Shown: one piece after another, positions 44,144 to 51,658 of the stretch
How the letters are laid out: each line of letters begins with the position of its first letter
Numbering within the stretch: position 1 is the stretch's first letter
Assembly (NCBI RefSeq): GCF_014648995.1
Contig: NZ_BMSE01000002.1
Location: 434,001 to 498,000 of the forward strand
DNA: 64,000 bases
Source of the DNA: Streptomyces massasporeus
GTDB lineage: Bacteria > Actinomycetota > Actinomycetes > Streptomycetales > Streptomycetaceae
Reading direction: 5' to 3'
Made by a program: the position numbers and the translations under genes
The notes under the pieces: generated by a model
Database searches by the model: none
Told to the model about the DNA's origin: nothing
The model's input: the letters and a program-made list of their open reading frames with translations, nothing else

Positions 44144-45487
44144 TCAGACGAGAGCGGGGGCGATGACGTGCTGGTTGGCGGGCCGGGGGAGGCCGTAGCG
44201 CTCCCGCAGGGTCCGGCGGGCGTCGCCGTACTCGGTGCGGAGCAGCCCGCGGGCGCGCAGGATCGGGACGACGTGGTCGACGAAGGTCTCCAGGCCGGAC
44301 GGCAGGACGGCGGGCATGATGTTGAAGCCGTCCGCGGCGCCCGACTCGAACCACAACTCGATGGTGTCGGCGACCTGCTCGGGCGTACCGGCGAAGGTGA
44401 GGTGCCCGCGCCCGCCGCCGAGCCGCCCGATCAGCTGCCGCACGGTGAGCCGGTCGCGCCGGGCCAGCTCGACGATGAGCGTGTAGCGGCTCTTGGCGCC
44501 CTCGACGGCGCTCTCCGGCGGCAGGTCGGAGGGGAGCGGTCCGTCCAGCTCCAGGGTGCCCGGGGCCAGTTGCAGCAGCCGCTCCAGGCGGTCCACCCCG
44601 TGCGCGTGCACGATGTGGTCCTCCAGGACCCGCTCGTTCGCCAGCGCCTCGGCCTCCGTGGAGCCGATCACCGGGACGATGCCCGGCAGCACCTTGATGT
44701 GGTCGGCGTCCCGGCCGGCCGCGACCGTCCGCGCCTTGAGGTCGGCGTAGAAGGCCCGGGCGTCCTCGATGGTCTGCTGGGCGGTGAAGACGGCCTCCGC
44801 GTACCGCGCCGCGAACCGCTTGCCGTCCTCGGAGGAGCCGGCCTGCACGAGCAGGGGATAGCCCTGGGGTGTGCGGGGCACGTTGAGCGCCCCCTCGACG
44901 CTGAAGTACCGGCCCTGGTGCCGGGGCGGGTGGATCTTCGCGTCGTCGCCCCACACGCCCGCCGCCTTGTCGGCGATGATCGTGTCGTCCTCCCAGCTGT
45001 CCCACAGCTTCAGCGCCACGTCGAGGAACTCGGCGGCCCGCGCGTACCGCTCGGCGTGCGCCGGTTCGGCGTCCAGACCGAAGTTCCGGGCGGCCTCGGC
45101 CCCGGCGGTGGTGACGATGTTCCAGCCTGCCCGGCCGCCGCTGAGGTGGTCCAGCGTGGCGAACTTACGGGCCAGGTTGTACGGCGAGTTGTACGAGGTG
45201 GAGGCCGTGGCGATCAGGCCGATGTGCTCGGTCGCCGTCGCCAGCGCGGTCAGCAGCGTGATCGGCTCCAGCGCCCCGGCGGGCCGCTGCGCGAGGTTGT
45301 TCCACAGCTGTGGGCCGTCGGCGAGGAACAGCGAGTCGAACGTGCCGCGCTCGGCGATCCGGGCGAGCCGTACGTAGTGGGCCAGGTCCACATGCGCGTA
45401 CGGGTCGCTCTCCGGCAGCCGCCACGACGCCTCGTGGTGGCCGGTGTTCATCAGGAACGCGTTGAGATGCAGCTGTCTGCGGGTCAT
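44144..45487 (-). CDS. Flavin-dependent monooxygenase, LLM class (NtaA/SnaA/DszA-like)
   Basis: 447 residues from ATG 45487, with GGAGG upstream and ATGA overlap with the ATPase gene. Its features are MNTGHHEASWRLPESDPYAH, FDSLFLADGPQLW, ITLLTALATATEHIGLIATA and GRAGWNIVTT, typical of the NtaA/SnaA/SoxA(DszA) group of bacterial-luciferase-like enzymes. These use FMNH2 and O2 from a separate reductase to cleave C-S or C-N bonds. In this operon a sulfonate, sulfone or related sulfur compound is the likely substrate. Confidence 0.9.
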   Translation of the reverse strand: MTRRQLHLNAFLMNTGHHEASWRLPESDPYAHVDLAHYVRLARIAERGTFDSLFLADGPQLWNNLAQRPAGALEPITLLTALATATEHIGLIATASTSYNSPYNLARKFATLDHLSGGRAGWNIVTTAGAEAARNFGLDAEPAHAERYARAAEFLDVALKLWDSWEDDTIIADKAAGVWGDDAKIHPPRHQGRYFSVEGALNVPRTPQGYPLLVQAGSSEDGKRFAARYAEAVFTAQQTIEDARAFYADLKARTVAAGRDADHIKVLPGIVPVIGSTEAEALANERVLEDHIVHAHGVDRLERLLQLAPGTLELDGPLPSDLPPESAVEGAKSRYTLIVELARRDRLTVRQLIGRLGGGRGHLTFAGTPEQVADTIELWFESGAADGFNIMPAVLPSGLETFVDHVVPILRARGLLRTEYGDARRTLRERYGLPRPANQHVIAPALV

Positions 45488-46218
45488 CGATGGTCCTCCG
45501 TGACACCGAGCGCGGCCAGCAGCCGCTCCCGGTACTCGCCGAGCAGGGGGTCGCGGTACGACCGCGGGTGCGCGCGGTCGATGGTGAGGTCGAGGCCGAT
45601 CCGGCCCTTCTCCAGGACGAGCACCCGGTCGGCGAGCACGATCGCCTCGTCCACGTCGTGGGTGACCAGCAGCACCGAGGGCCGATGCCGCTCCCACAGC
45701 TCCCTCAGCAGGCCGTGCATCCGGATCCGGGTGAGCGCGTCCAGCGCCCCGAACGGCTCGTCGGCCAGCAGCAGTTCCGGCTCATGGACCAGGGACCGGG
45801 CCAGGGCGGCGCGCTGGGCCTCCCCGCCGGACAGCTCGCCCGGCCAGGCCCGCTCGCGGCCCTTCAGCCCCACCTCCTCCAGGGCCGCACGGCCCCTGCG
45901 GCCGGCGTCCTTGCCCTCCGCGCCGAGCAGCACGTTGTCGAGGACCCGCCGCCAGGGCAGCAGCCGGGAGTCCTGGAAGACCACCGACACCCGCTCGGGC
46001 GCGGTGAGCTGCCCGCTGCCCGCGACGCCGTGGTCGAGTCCGGCGATCGCCCGCAGCAGGGTGCTCTTGCCGGAGCCGCTGTGCCCGAGGAGGGCAGTCA
46101 GCTGCCCGGCGGGCAGATCGAGGTCGATGCCGTCGAGGACCGTGCGCCCCTCGAACGACCGTGTCAAGCCGCGCAGTTGGACGGCGGGACGGGTCAGCTG
46201 CTCAGTGTGCGGCGCCAT
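45484..46218 (-). CDS. ABC transporter ATP-binding protein (sulfonate/nitrate type)
   Basis: 244 residues from ATG 46218, which lies inside the 3' end of the permease gene (25-base overlap). Walker A GHSGSGKST, Q-loop VFQDSRLLPW, signature LSGGEAQR, Walker B LLLADEPFGALD and switch His in LVTHDVDEA. The QDSRLLPW element is characteristic of SsuB/TauB/NrtD ATPases. It drives the adjoining permease. Confidence 0.93.
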   Translation of the reverse strand: MAPHTEQLTRPAVQLRGLTRSFEGRTVLDGIDLDLPAGQLTALLGHSGSGKSTLLRAIAGLDHGVAGSGQLTAPERVSVVFQDSRLLPWRRVLDNVLLGAEGKDAGRRGRAALEEVGLKGRERAWPGELSGGEAQRAALARSLVHEPELLLADEPFGALDALTRIRMHGLLRELWERHRPSVLLVTHDVDEAIVLADRVLVLEKGRIGLDLTIDRAHPRSYRDPLLGEYRERLLAALGVTEDHR

Positions 46219-47075
46219 GACAGCACCCTCCGTTCGACGATACGGACCGCGCTGTCGGAGATGAGGCCGAAGATGCCGTAGACGACCAGGCCGACGAGGA
46301 TGACGTCCGTCTGGCCGTAGTTCTGCGCCTGGAACATCATGTAGCCGAGGCCGCTGGTGGCGTTGATCTGCTCCAGCACCACCAGACCCAGCCAGGAGCC
46401 GGTGACCCCGAGCCGCAGGCCGACGAAGAAGCCGGGCAGGGCGCCGGGGACGACGACCTGGCGGATGAACCGGAACTTCGACAGGCCCTGCACCTCGGCG
46501 AGTTCGACGAAGCGGCTGTCGATGCCGGACAGCGCGGCGTGTGTGTTGAGGTAGATCGGGATGTAGACGACGATCGCGATGATGGCGATCTTGAAGGTCT
46601 CGCCGATGCCCAGCCAGAGGATGAACAGCGGGATCAGACCCAGGGTGGGGATCGCCCGGTTGAGGTTGACCGTCCCGTCGATCAGTGCCTCCCCGGTCCG
46701 GGTCAGCCCGGACGCCAGCGCGAGCAGGATCCCCACGACCAGGCCGATCGAGAAGCCGGTGGCCGCGCGCTGCAACGAGGTCAGGATGTCGTCCGGCAGC
46801 GTGCCGGCCGTCCACAGCCGGCTGCCCGTCTCCAGCACCGTCCAGGGAGCCGGGATCGCGCCCGGGTCGAGCAGCCCGGCGGCGGAGGCGGCGCTCCACA
46901 GCGCGAGCACGGCGGCCGGCCCGACGAGCCGGGTGGCGGGCAGCCGCTTGCCGGGGGCCAGCCGCCGGCGCCTGCGCACCTGGCGTGTCTCCTCCTCGGC
47001 GAGGGGAGCGAGCGGTGCGCTCGTGTTCGTGTTCGTGCTCGTGGTGTTCGTGCTCGTGTGCGTGGTCGTGGTCAC
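46194..47075 (-). CDS. ABC transporter permease (SsuC/TauC type)
   Basis: 293 residues from GTG 47075, eight bases after GGAGG. A GTG at 47084 would overlap that site. An unusual Thr/Asn-rich N-terminus (TTTTHTSTNTTSTNTNTSAP) precedes a basic patch and six membrane segments. The EAA motif region is ELAEVQGLSKFRFIRQVVVP, followed by GALPGFFVGLRLG, as in SsuC. It sits five bases downstream of the lipoprotein stop. Confidence 0.92.
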   Translation of the reverse strand: MTTTTHTSTNTTSTNTNTSAPLAPLAEEETRQVRRRRRLAPGKRLPATRLVGPAAVLALWSAASAAGLLDPGAIPAPWTVLETGSRLWTAGTLPDDILTSLQRAATGFSIGLVVGILLALASGLTRTGEALIDGTVNLNRAIPTLGLIPLFILWLGIGETFKIAIIAIVVYIPIYLNTHAALSGIDSRFVELAEVQGLSKFRFIRQVVVPGALPGFFVGLRLGVTGSWLGLVVLEQINATSGLGYMMFQAQNYGQTDVILVGLVVYGIFGLISDSAVRIVERRVLSWRRTLSS

Positions 47076-47080
47076 GGCGG

Positions 47081-48139
47081 TCACCTCCGGTACTCCGCGG
47101 GCACGGCCTGGGCCGCGAGGGACTCGAAGCGGTGGTCGAACAGCTCCGAGACGTCGAACTTCTTCACGAAACCGCCCTCCGCGAGCAGATCGGCGGTCTC
47201 CTGCTCCCAGGTGATCGCCTCGTCCCAGCGGGGCGGGAACAGTGGCTTGTTGGCCAGCGCGGTGACCGCCTTGGCCTGCGCGAGGGTCAGGTTCTGCGTC
47301 CCGACGTAGAACTGCTCGTTCCACTCGTCGGGGTGCTCGTACGTCCACACCTGGCTCTTCGCCCAGTACGGGACGTACGCGGCGACCGCGGCGGCCTTCG
47401 CCCGGTCGTTCAGCACCGACACCGGCGCCCACAGCAGGTTCAGCAGGTCCACCACGTCCGTGGTGATGGTGCGGGCGGTCTTGTACTGCGTCAGATACGC
47501 GGGCGCCTGGGTGTTGGCGAGCGGGGCGATGTCCACCTGCCCGGACTGCAGGGCGGTGAGGAACTGGTTGCTGGTCAGCGGCACCAGCTCCACGTCGTCG
47601 TACTTCAGCCCCGCCTTCTTCAGCGCCCGCAGCAGGACGACCCCCTGCGCCTGCCCCTGGGAGAAGGCGAGCCGCTTGCCCCGGAAGTCGGAGACCCGGC
47701 GGATGTCGCTGCCGGGCTTGGTGGCGAAGAGGTAGTTGGGCTTGCGGGTGATGTTGATCGCGACGATCTTCGCGTCGAAGCCCTGGTAGTGCGCCTGGAT
47801 CGGCGGAATCCCGGCGTTGTTGGCCACCTCCAGGGACTTCGCGCGGAAGGCGTTGATGACATCGGGGCCCGCGCCGATGTTCAGCCAGTTGGACACCTTG
47901 AACGGCAGATCGCGGAACCCGGCCAGCTTGAACTGGAGTTGCTGCGCGTTCTGGTACGAGGAGATCTTCAGGCTCGTCCCGGCGGGGACCTTGGAGGCCA
48001 GGGGAGCGTCGGAGGCCGTCTCGTCGGCCGCCGCGCTGCTGTCGGCGCAGCCGCTCAGTCCGGCCGCCGCGGCTGTCACGCCGAGCAGTGAGGTCAGGAA
48101 CAGGCGCCGGTCTGGACCGGAAACGGAGGACGAGGGCAT
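47081..48139 (-). CDS. ABC transporter substrate-binding lipoprotein (SsuA/TauA-like)
   Basis: 352 residues from ATG 48139, behind GGGAG. The lipobox LSGC near residue 31 follows a hydrophobic signal with an Arg pair (DRRLFLTSLLGVTAAAAGLS). The mature domain has the SsuA/NMT1-like pattern FRDLPFKVSNWLNIGAGPDV, NYLFATKPGSDIRRVSDFRG and YEHPDEW. The likely ligand is a sulfonate or similar organosulfur compound. It is first in the operon, after a 146-base leader holding a Cys-rich leader ORF and hairpins. Confidence 0.92.
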   Translation of the reverse strand: MPSSSVSGPDRRLFLTSLLGVTAAAAGLSGCADSSAAADETASDAPLASKVPAGTSLKISSYQNAQQLQFKLAGFRDLPFKVSNWLNIGAGPDVINAFRAKSLEVANNAGIPPIQAHYQGFDAKIVAINITRKPNYLFATKPGSDIRRVSDFRGKRLAFSQGQAQGVVLLRALKKAGLKYDDVELVPLTSNQFLTALQSGQVDIAPLANTQAPAYLTQYKTARTITTDVVDLLNLLWAPVSVLNDRAKAAAVAAYVPYWAKSQVWTYEHPDEWNEQFYVGTQNLTLAQAKAVTALANKPLFPPRWDEAITWEQETADLLAEGGFVKKFDVSELFDHRFESLAAQAVPAEYRR

Positions 48140-48233
48140 GGAAGGCTCCCTGGGTATGGAAGGCGGCACAGCGAGCGGAATTCCGGGCAGGAGGGCAGGA
48201 AAAGACCTGCCAAGGGAATTCACGCGAATGTCA

Positions 48234-48276
48234 CAAAGGAAGGAGAAGGCGCTCCGTGAAGGGGCGCCGGGGGCGC
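48234..48276 (-). terminator. Candidate attenuator: two competing hairpins after the Cys leader ORF
   Basis: On the reverse strand GCGCC (48276-48272) can pair with GGCGC (48268-48264) across a CCC loop. The same GGCGC can instead pair with GCGCC (48252-48248) across 11 bases. The second hairpin is followed by a pyrimidine run TTCTCCTTCCTTTG (48247-48234), like an intrinsic terminator. The structures exclude each other, and the leader stop codon is nine bases before the first. Confidence 0.5.
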
Positions 48277-48285
48277 GTCAACGGG

Positions 48286-48324
48286 TCAGCAACAGAGGGT
48301 GCGACAGCTCGTGAGCGGGCTCAT
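48286..48324 (-). CDS. 12-residue Cys-rich leader peptide of the sulfur operon
   Basis: The ORF reads MSPLTSCRTLCC then TGA; three of 12 residues are Cys and the last two codons are TGT TGC. A promoter with TTGACA and GAACAT puts the transcription start at its ATG, so it would be translated as a leaderless mRNA. It lies 146 bases before the sulfonate-type lipoprotein gene, ahead of two competing hairpins. Cys-rich upstream ORFs that sense cysteine supply are known in actinobacteria. The call is by pattern; no protein function is implied. Confidence 0.65.
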   Translation of the reverse strand: MSPLTSCRTLCC

Positions 48325-48331
48325 GAACAGG

Positions 48332-48361
48332 ATGTTCCTGGTCAGCGGCCCGGCCTGTCAA
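48332..48361 (-). promoter_or_regulatory. Promoter of the sulfur operon
   Basis: TTGACA (48361-48356), an 18-base spacer and GAACAT (48337-48332) lie seven bases before the leader ORF start. The -35 is perfect; the -10 keeps the key A2 and T6. It begins 17 bases after the ROK gene stop. Confidence 0.55.
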
Positions 48362-48378
48362 CATTCCGAGTTTCTGAA

Positions 48379-49578
48379 TTAAATAGCCTCAGGTGACGCG
48401 GCCAGCGGATCCCGGTAGAGGACGTCGAGGGCCACCGAACCACCGGCCACCGCCAGCACGGAATCCGGGAAACTGATCGGCGAGACGGTTGCGGCGCGAT
48501 CCGTCCCGATCTCTTCCCGCAGCGCCGTCAGGCAGTCCTCCCGGTGCATGGCCCCGATCTCCGTCACGACCACCCGCTCCGGGTTGAGCACATCGAGCAG
48601 CAACCCGACCGCACGGCCCACCCGCCGCGACCGCTCCCGGAGCAGCCGCACCGCGACCGGGTCACCGGCCGCCGCCGCACCGACCACGTGCATCGGGTTC
48701 ACCCCGTCGACGACGCCCGCCTCACGGGCCCGCCGGCACAGGGTCCGCTCGCTCAGCTCGACCTGGAGGCAGCCCACCCGGCCGCAGTCGCAGGGCTCCG
48801 TGCCGCCCGGCACCGGCAGATGGGCGATCGCCCCCGCCTGGGAGCGCGGCCCATGGTGCACCTCGTCATGGGTGGTGAACGCCGCGTCGACCACATTGCC
48901 CGCGAACAGATGCAGCACGCTGCCGCTGCCCCGCGCGCGACCGAACAACCGCTCCGCGTTCACCAACGCCCGTGCGTGCCCGTCCACATGGACCGGCAGG
49001 CCGGTGCGCGCCCCGAGCAGTTCCCGCACCGGCACCTCGCGCCAGCCCAGCAGCGGATGCTCCACGACGGTGCCCGAGTCCCGGTCCACCCAGCCGCCCG
49101 CCGCGAACCCGACCCCCAGCGCCCTGCTGCCGGGAACACCGGCGAGCAGCGCCACCAGCGCGTCGGCCGCCCGGGCCAGCACCCGGGCGGGGTCGGTGCC
49201 GTCGTGCTTGAACTCGCCCCGGGCCACCACCCGTCCGCGCAGGTCCAGCAGCGCGACCGTGGTGTACGGCACCGCCACATGCACCCCGCCCACCACGAAC
49301 CGGGTGTCGTCGAGGTCGACCGGCAGGTGCGGCCGCCCCACGCCCTTGGACCGCCGCAGCACGGCGGACTCGCGGATGAGGCCCAACTCGCTGAACCGGG
49401 CGCAGTAGTCGGTCACCGACGCCGGCGACAGGCCGGTCAGCCGGGCGATGGTGCTGCGCGCGACCGGTCCGTGCTCCAGCACGGACCGCAGGACGACGCT
49501 CGCGCTGGTGCGGCGCCGGTCGCTGTCGGCGACACGGGGGATGGGGGACGTCAGAAGGGGAGCCGCGGTACGGGGCAT
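48379..49578 (-). CDS. ROK-family transcriptional repressor
   Basis: 399 residues from ATG 49578, with AGGAAG six bases upstream. The N-terminal winged helix (HGPVARSTIARLTGLSPASV, TDYCARFSELGLI) binds DNA. The ROK domain has VGVDLGG-like VVGGVHVAVPYTTVALLDLR and the zinc motif CDCGRVGCLQVE, then LLLDVLNPERVVV. Most ROK repressors sense sugars. Here the gene lies directly upstream of the sulfonate-type operon on the same strand and has its own leader peptide of a type often found at sulfur genes, so it may regulate sulfur uptake. Stop is TAA. Confidence 0.9.
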   Translation of the reverse strand: MPRTAAPLLTSPIPRVADSDRRRTSASVVLRSVLEHGPVARSTIARLTGLSPASVTDYCARFSELGLIRESAVLRRSKGVGRPHLPVDLDDTRFVVGGVHVAVPYTTVALLDLRGRVVARGEFKHDGTDPARVLARAADALVALLAGVPGSRALGVGFAAGGWVDRDSGTVVEHPLLGWREVPVRELLGARTGLPVHVDGHARALVNAERLFGRARGSGSVLHLFAGNVVDAAFTTHDEVHHGPRSQAGAIAHLPVPGGTEPCDCGRVGCLQVELSERTLCRRAREAGVVDGVNPMHVVGAAAAGDPVAVRLLRERSRRVGRAVGLLLDVLNPERVVVTEIGAMHREDCLTALREEIGTDRAATVSPISFPDSVLAVAGGSVALDVLYRDPLAASPEAI

Positions 49579-50030
49579 GGGAATCTTCCTGGAGGCCGGT
49601 CCGACACTGCGCCGTCTCGATCGGCGGGCCGGATCCCTCCGCCCCGCCTCACCGAGGGCGGCGACAGGTGGCCGTGCCCTGGCGTCGCAGGTCGACATAG
49701 CGACGCGACGAGAAGTACCGGGCCTGGGCAACCATGTTCGCGACGCTAGCAAAACGGCCCCGCACTGCCCAGACGGCGACCGACGGGCGAGACGGCCGCC
49801 CCGGCGCCTTTGGGGGAAACCTACAGAGGCCCGGTTTCCCGCTCCCGTGTCGCACGGCACCCCATCACCGTGACCGGCATCACGCCTGACTCGCTGTAAC
49901 CCGCATCCTTTGTGTGAAGCCGACCAACGGCCGGTCCCGGCCTTTGTGGACGGCTGACGGTGATCGGGGCGAGGGCGCTGGGATAGCGTCACGGTGTCCC
50001 GACCGGCCCTCACCCTCTCGCGGAGTCCCC
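49579..50030. other. Intergenic region between the ROK repressor and bioY
   Basis: 452 bases. The left part holds the ROK ribosome site and the 28-residue leader ORF (49649-49735) with its TAGCGT box. The middle (about 49750-49900) shows nothing recognisable. Toward bioY a TGATCG...TAGCGT pair (49961-49966 and 49984-49989, 17-base spacer) could be the bioY promoter. Confidence 0.5.
49649..49735 (-). CDS. 28-residue putative leader peptide upstream of the ROK gene
   Basis: The ORF from ATG 49735 ends at TGA 49649 and contains SSRRYVDLRRQGTATCRR. The pattern R-R-(H/Y)-V-D-L-x-R with a late Cys-Arg is the recurrent short 'putative leader peptide' of Streptomyces, often seen before sulfur-metabolism genes. 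A TAGCGT box (minus strand, 49748-49743) lies seven bases before the ATG with no Shine-Dalgarno, as for a leaderless transcript. The ROK gene starts 70 bases after its stop. Confidence 0.7.
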   Translation of the reverse strand: MVAQARYFSSRRYVDLRRQGTATCRRPR

Positions 50031-50651
50031 ATGAGCACCGCTGCCGCCACACCCGCCCGCACCGGACAGGTCCTCGCCGACCTGCTCCCCTCCCCCAAGC
50101 TCTCGGCGGCGCTCGAGCAGGGCGGTGCCCCCACCCGAGTCCGGGACGCGGCCCTCGTGCTCGGCGGCGCCGCGCTCACCGGCCTCGCCGCCCAGATCTC
50201 CGTGCCCGTGCCGGGCTCCCCGGTGCCGGTGACCGGCCAGACCTTCGCCGCGCTGCTCGTCGGCACGTCCCTCGGCGCCGGCCGCGGCTTCCTGGCGCTC
50301 GCGCTGTACGCCGTGGCGGGCATCGCGGGCGTGCCGTGGTTCGCGCAGGGCACCTCGGGCGTCGCCCCCTCCTTCGGCTACATCCTCGGCATGATCCTCG
50401 CCTCCACCGTCGTCGGCGCCCTGGCCCGCCGCGGCGCCGACCGCTCGGTGCTGCGCACGGCCGGCGCGATGCTGGTGGGCGAGGCGATCATCTACGCCGT
50501 CGGCGTGCCCTACCTGGCCCTCGCCACCGGCATGTCCGCCACCGCCGCGATCGCGGCCGGCCTCACGCCGTTCCTCATCGGCGACGCGCTGAAGGCCGCG
50601 CTGGCGATGGGCGTCCTGCCGACGGCCTGGAAGTTCGCGAACAAGCGCTGA
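50031..50651 (+). CDS. bioY: BioY biotin transporter substrate-binding subunit
   Basis: 206 residues from ATG 50031 with CGGAG upstream. A polar N-terminus of about 40 residues is followed by about six membrane helices. BioY signatures are ISVPVPGSPVPVTGQTFAAL, GVPWFAQGTSGVAPSFGYIL and the C-terminal LIGDALKAALAMGVLP. It imports biotin, alone or with energy-coupling factor subunits; no bioM/bioN gene is adjacent, so a shared or solitary mode is likely. A very strong terminator follows. Confidence 0.93.
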   Translation: MSTAAATPARTGQVLADLLPSPKLSAALEQGGAPTRVRDAALVLGGAALTGLAAQISVPVPGSPVPVTGQTFAALLVGTSLGAGRGFLALALYAVAGIAGVPWFAQGTSGVAPSFGYILGMILASTVVGALARRGADRSVLRTAGAMLVGEAIIYAVGVPYLALATGMSATAAIAAGLTPFLIGDALKAALAMGVLPTAWKFANKR

Positions 50652-50664
50652 CACCGCAGGCGTT

Positions 50665-50710
50665 GCGAAGAGGCCCGCCGGGGGGGTACGCCCCCGGCGG
50701 GCCTCTTCGC
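50665..50710. terminator. 20-bp perfect-stem terminator after bioY
   Basis: Bases 50665-50684 pair perfectly with 50691-50710 around a 6-nt loop. It sits between convergent bioY and the LPXTG gene and should act both ways. Confidence 0.85.
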
Positions 50711-50736
50711 GTACGAGACGCGACAGGGGGGCCGGT

Positions 50737-51462
50737 TCAGCCCTCCTGAGCCCCTGGCCGCCGCCGCTGCGACCACCACATTCCGGCCACGCCCGCCGCG
50801 AGCAGCGACGCACCGGCCGCGCCCAGCGGCAGCAGATCACGGGCCGGACCGGTCTTCGGCAGTTCCTTCCCGCCCGGGCCCGCCGGCTCGTTGTCGGTAC
50901 CGAGCAGCAGGGGCGTGGCCGGGGCGTCCGGCGACGGGTTGCTCGTGCCGAACGGCACCGGGCCCTGCTGCCAGAAGGTCTTCTTCCCGTCGCTCGTCTG
51001 CACGGGCAGACAGATCTTCCCGGTCTTGCCGAGGTCGAACGTCGCGTCGACGGCGTACGACTTCGACTTACCCGCCGCGAGATTGTCGATCGGGCATGCG
51101 AATCCGCTGTTCGAACCCTCCGGAAGTCCCTTCTCGGGTATCGCCGAACACCCCTCGACGCCCTTGACGGCCAGCCCGTCGAAACCGACGACCAACAGCC
51201 GGATCTTCCCGCTGTCCTTGCTCCCCTCGTTCTTCACCGTGGCGGTAATGGCCGTCTTTTCGGAATCGTTGTCGACCGAGATCTTCCCGGGCAGCGTCGT
51301 GGTGAGCTTCACCCCGGCCGGCGCCGCGTCAACCGCCTTTCCCCCCTTGCCGCTTGCGGGTCCTTCGTCCTCCGCCCCGGCCGTGCCGGAAAGGATCAAC
51401 ACCGCCGAGAAAGATGCCATGACCAGCGATCCGGCGACCGCTGTCGTACGACGAGAACTCAT
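50737..51462 (-). CDS. Secreted protein with LPXTG-type cell-wall sorting signal
   Basis: 241 residues. The signal peptide is followed by a beta-rich domain (LTTTLPGKISVDNDSEKTAI, IRLLVVGFDGLAV, CLPVQTSDGKKTFWQQGPVP) with three Cys and a Pro-rich stretch. The sorting signal is LPKTG at 201-205, then a hydrophobic segment and an RRR tail. A sortase should attach it to peptidoglycan. Function is unknown; an adhesion or stalk-like role is guesswork. It is divergent from a Ser/Thr kinase across 196 bases, so the two could share control. Confidence 0.85.
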   Translation of the reverse strand: MSSRRTTAVAGSLVMASFSAVLILSGTAGAEDEGPASGKGGKAVDAAPAGVKLTTTLPGKISVDNDSEKTAITATVKNEGSKDSGKIRLLVVGFDGLAVKGVEGCSAIPEKGLPEGSNSGFACPIDNLAAGKSKSYAVDATFDLGKTGKICLPVQTSDGKKTFWQQGPVPFGTSNPSPDAPATPLLLGTDNEPAGPGGKELPKTGPARDLLPLGAAGASLLAAGVAGMWWSQRRRPGAQEG

Positions 51463-51658
51463 GTTCGTCCCCCTTGCGTCCCCCTGGGCTGCGCCTGAAT
51501 TCGCAGCACTGAAAGAGGTACCACAAGATTTCCCCGCACTATCCTGGTACGGCGCGAAGTGTGACCGTTGTGTTTCACTGGAGTCGGTCGCGGCGTCGTG
51601 GAGGGGGTGCAGCGGATTGCCGGGGAATACGAACAGTGGCGGTGTTCCAGGGATATTG

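Noticed and set aside
50891..51658. N-terminal extension of the Ser/Thr kinase by 256 codons
   Set aside because: That stretch is antisense to the LPXTG protein and has no domain; the kinase loop begins right after GTG 51659 with a ribosome site.
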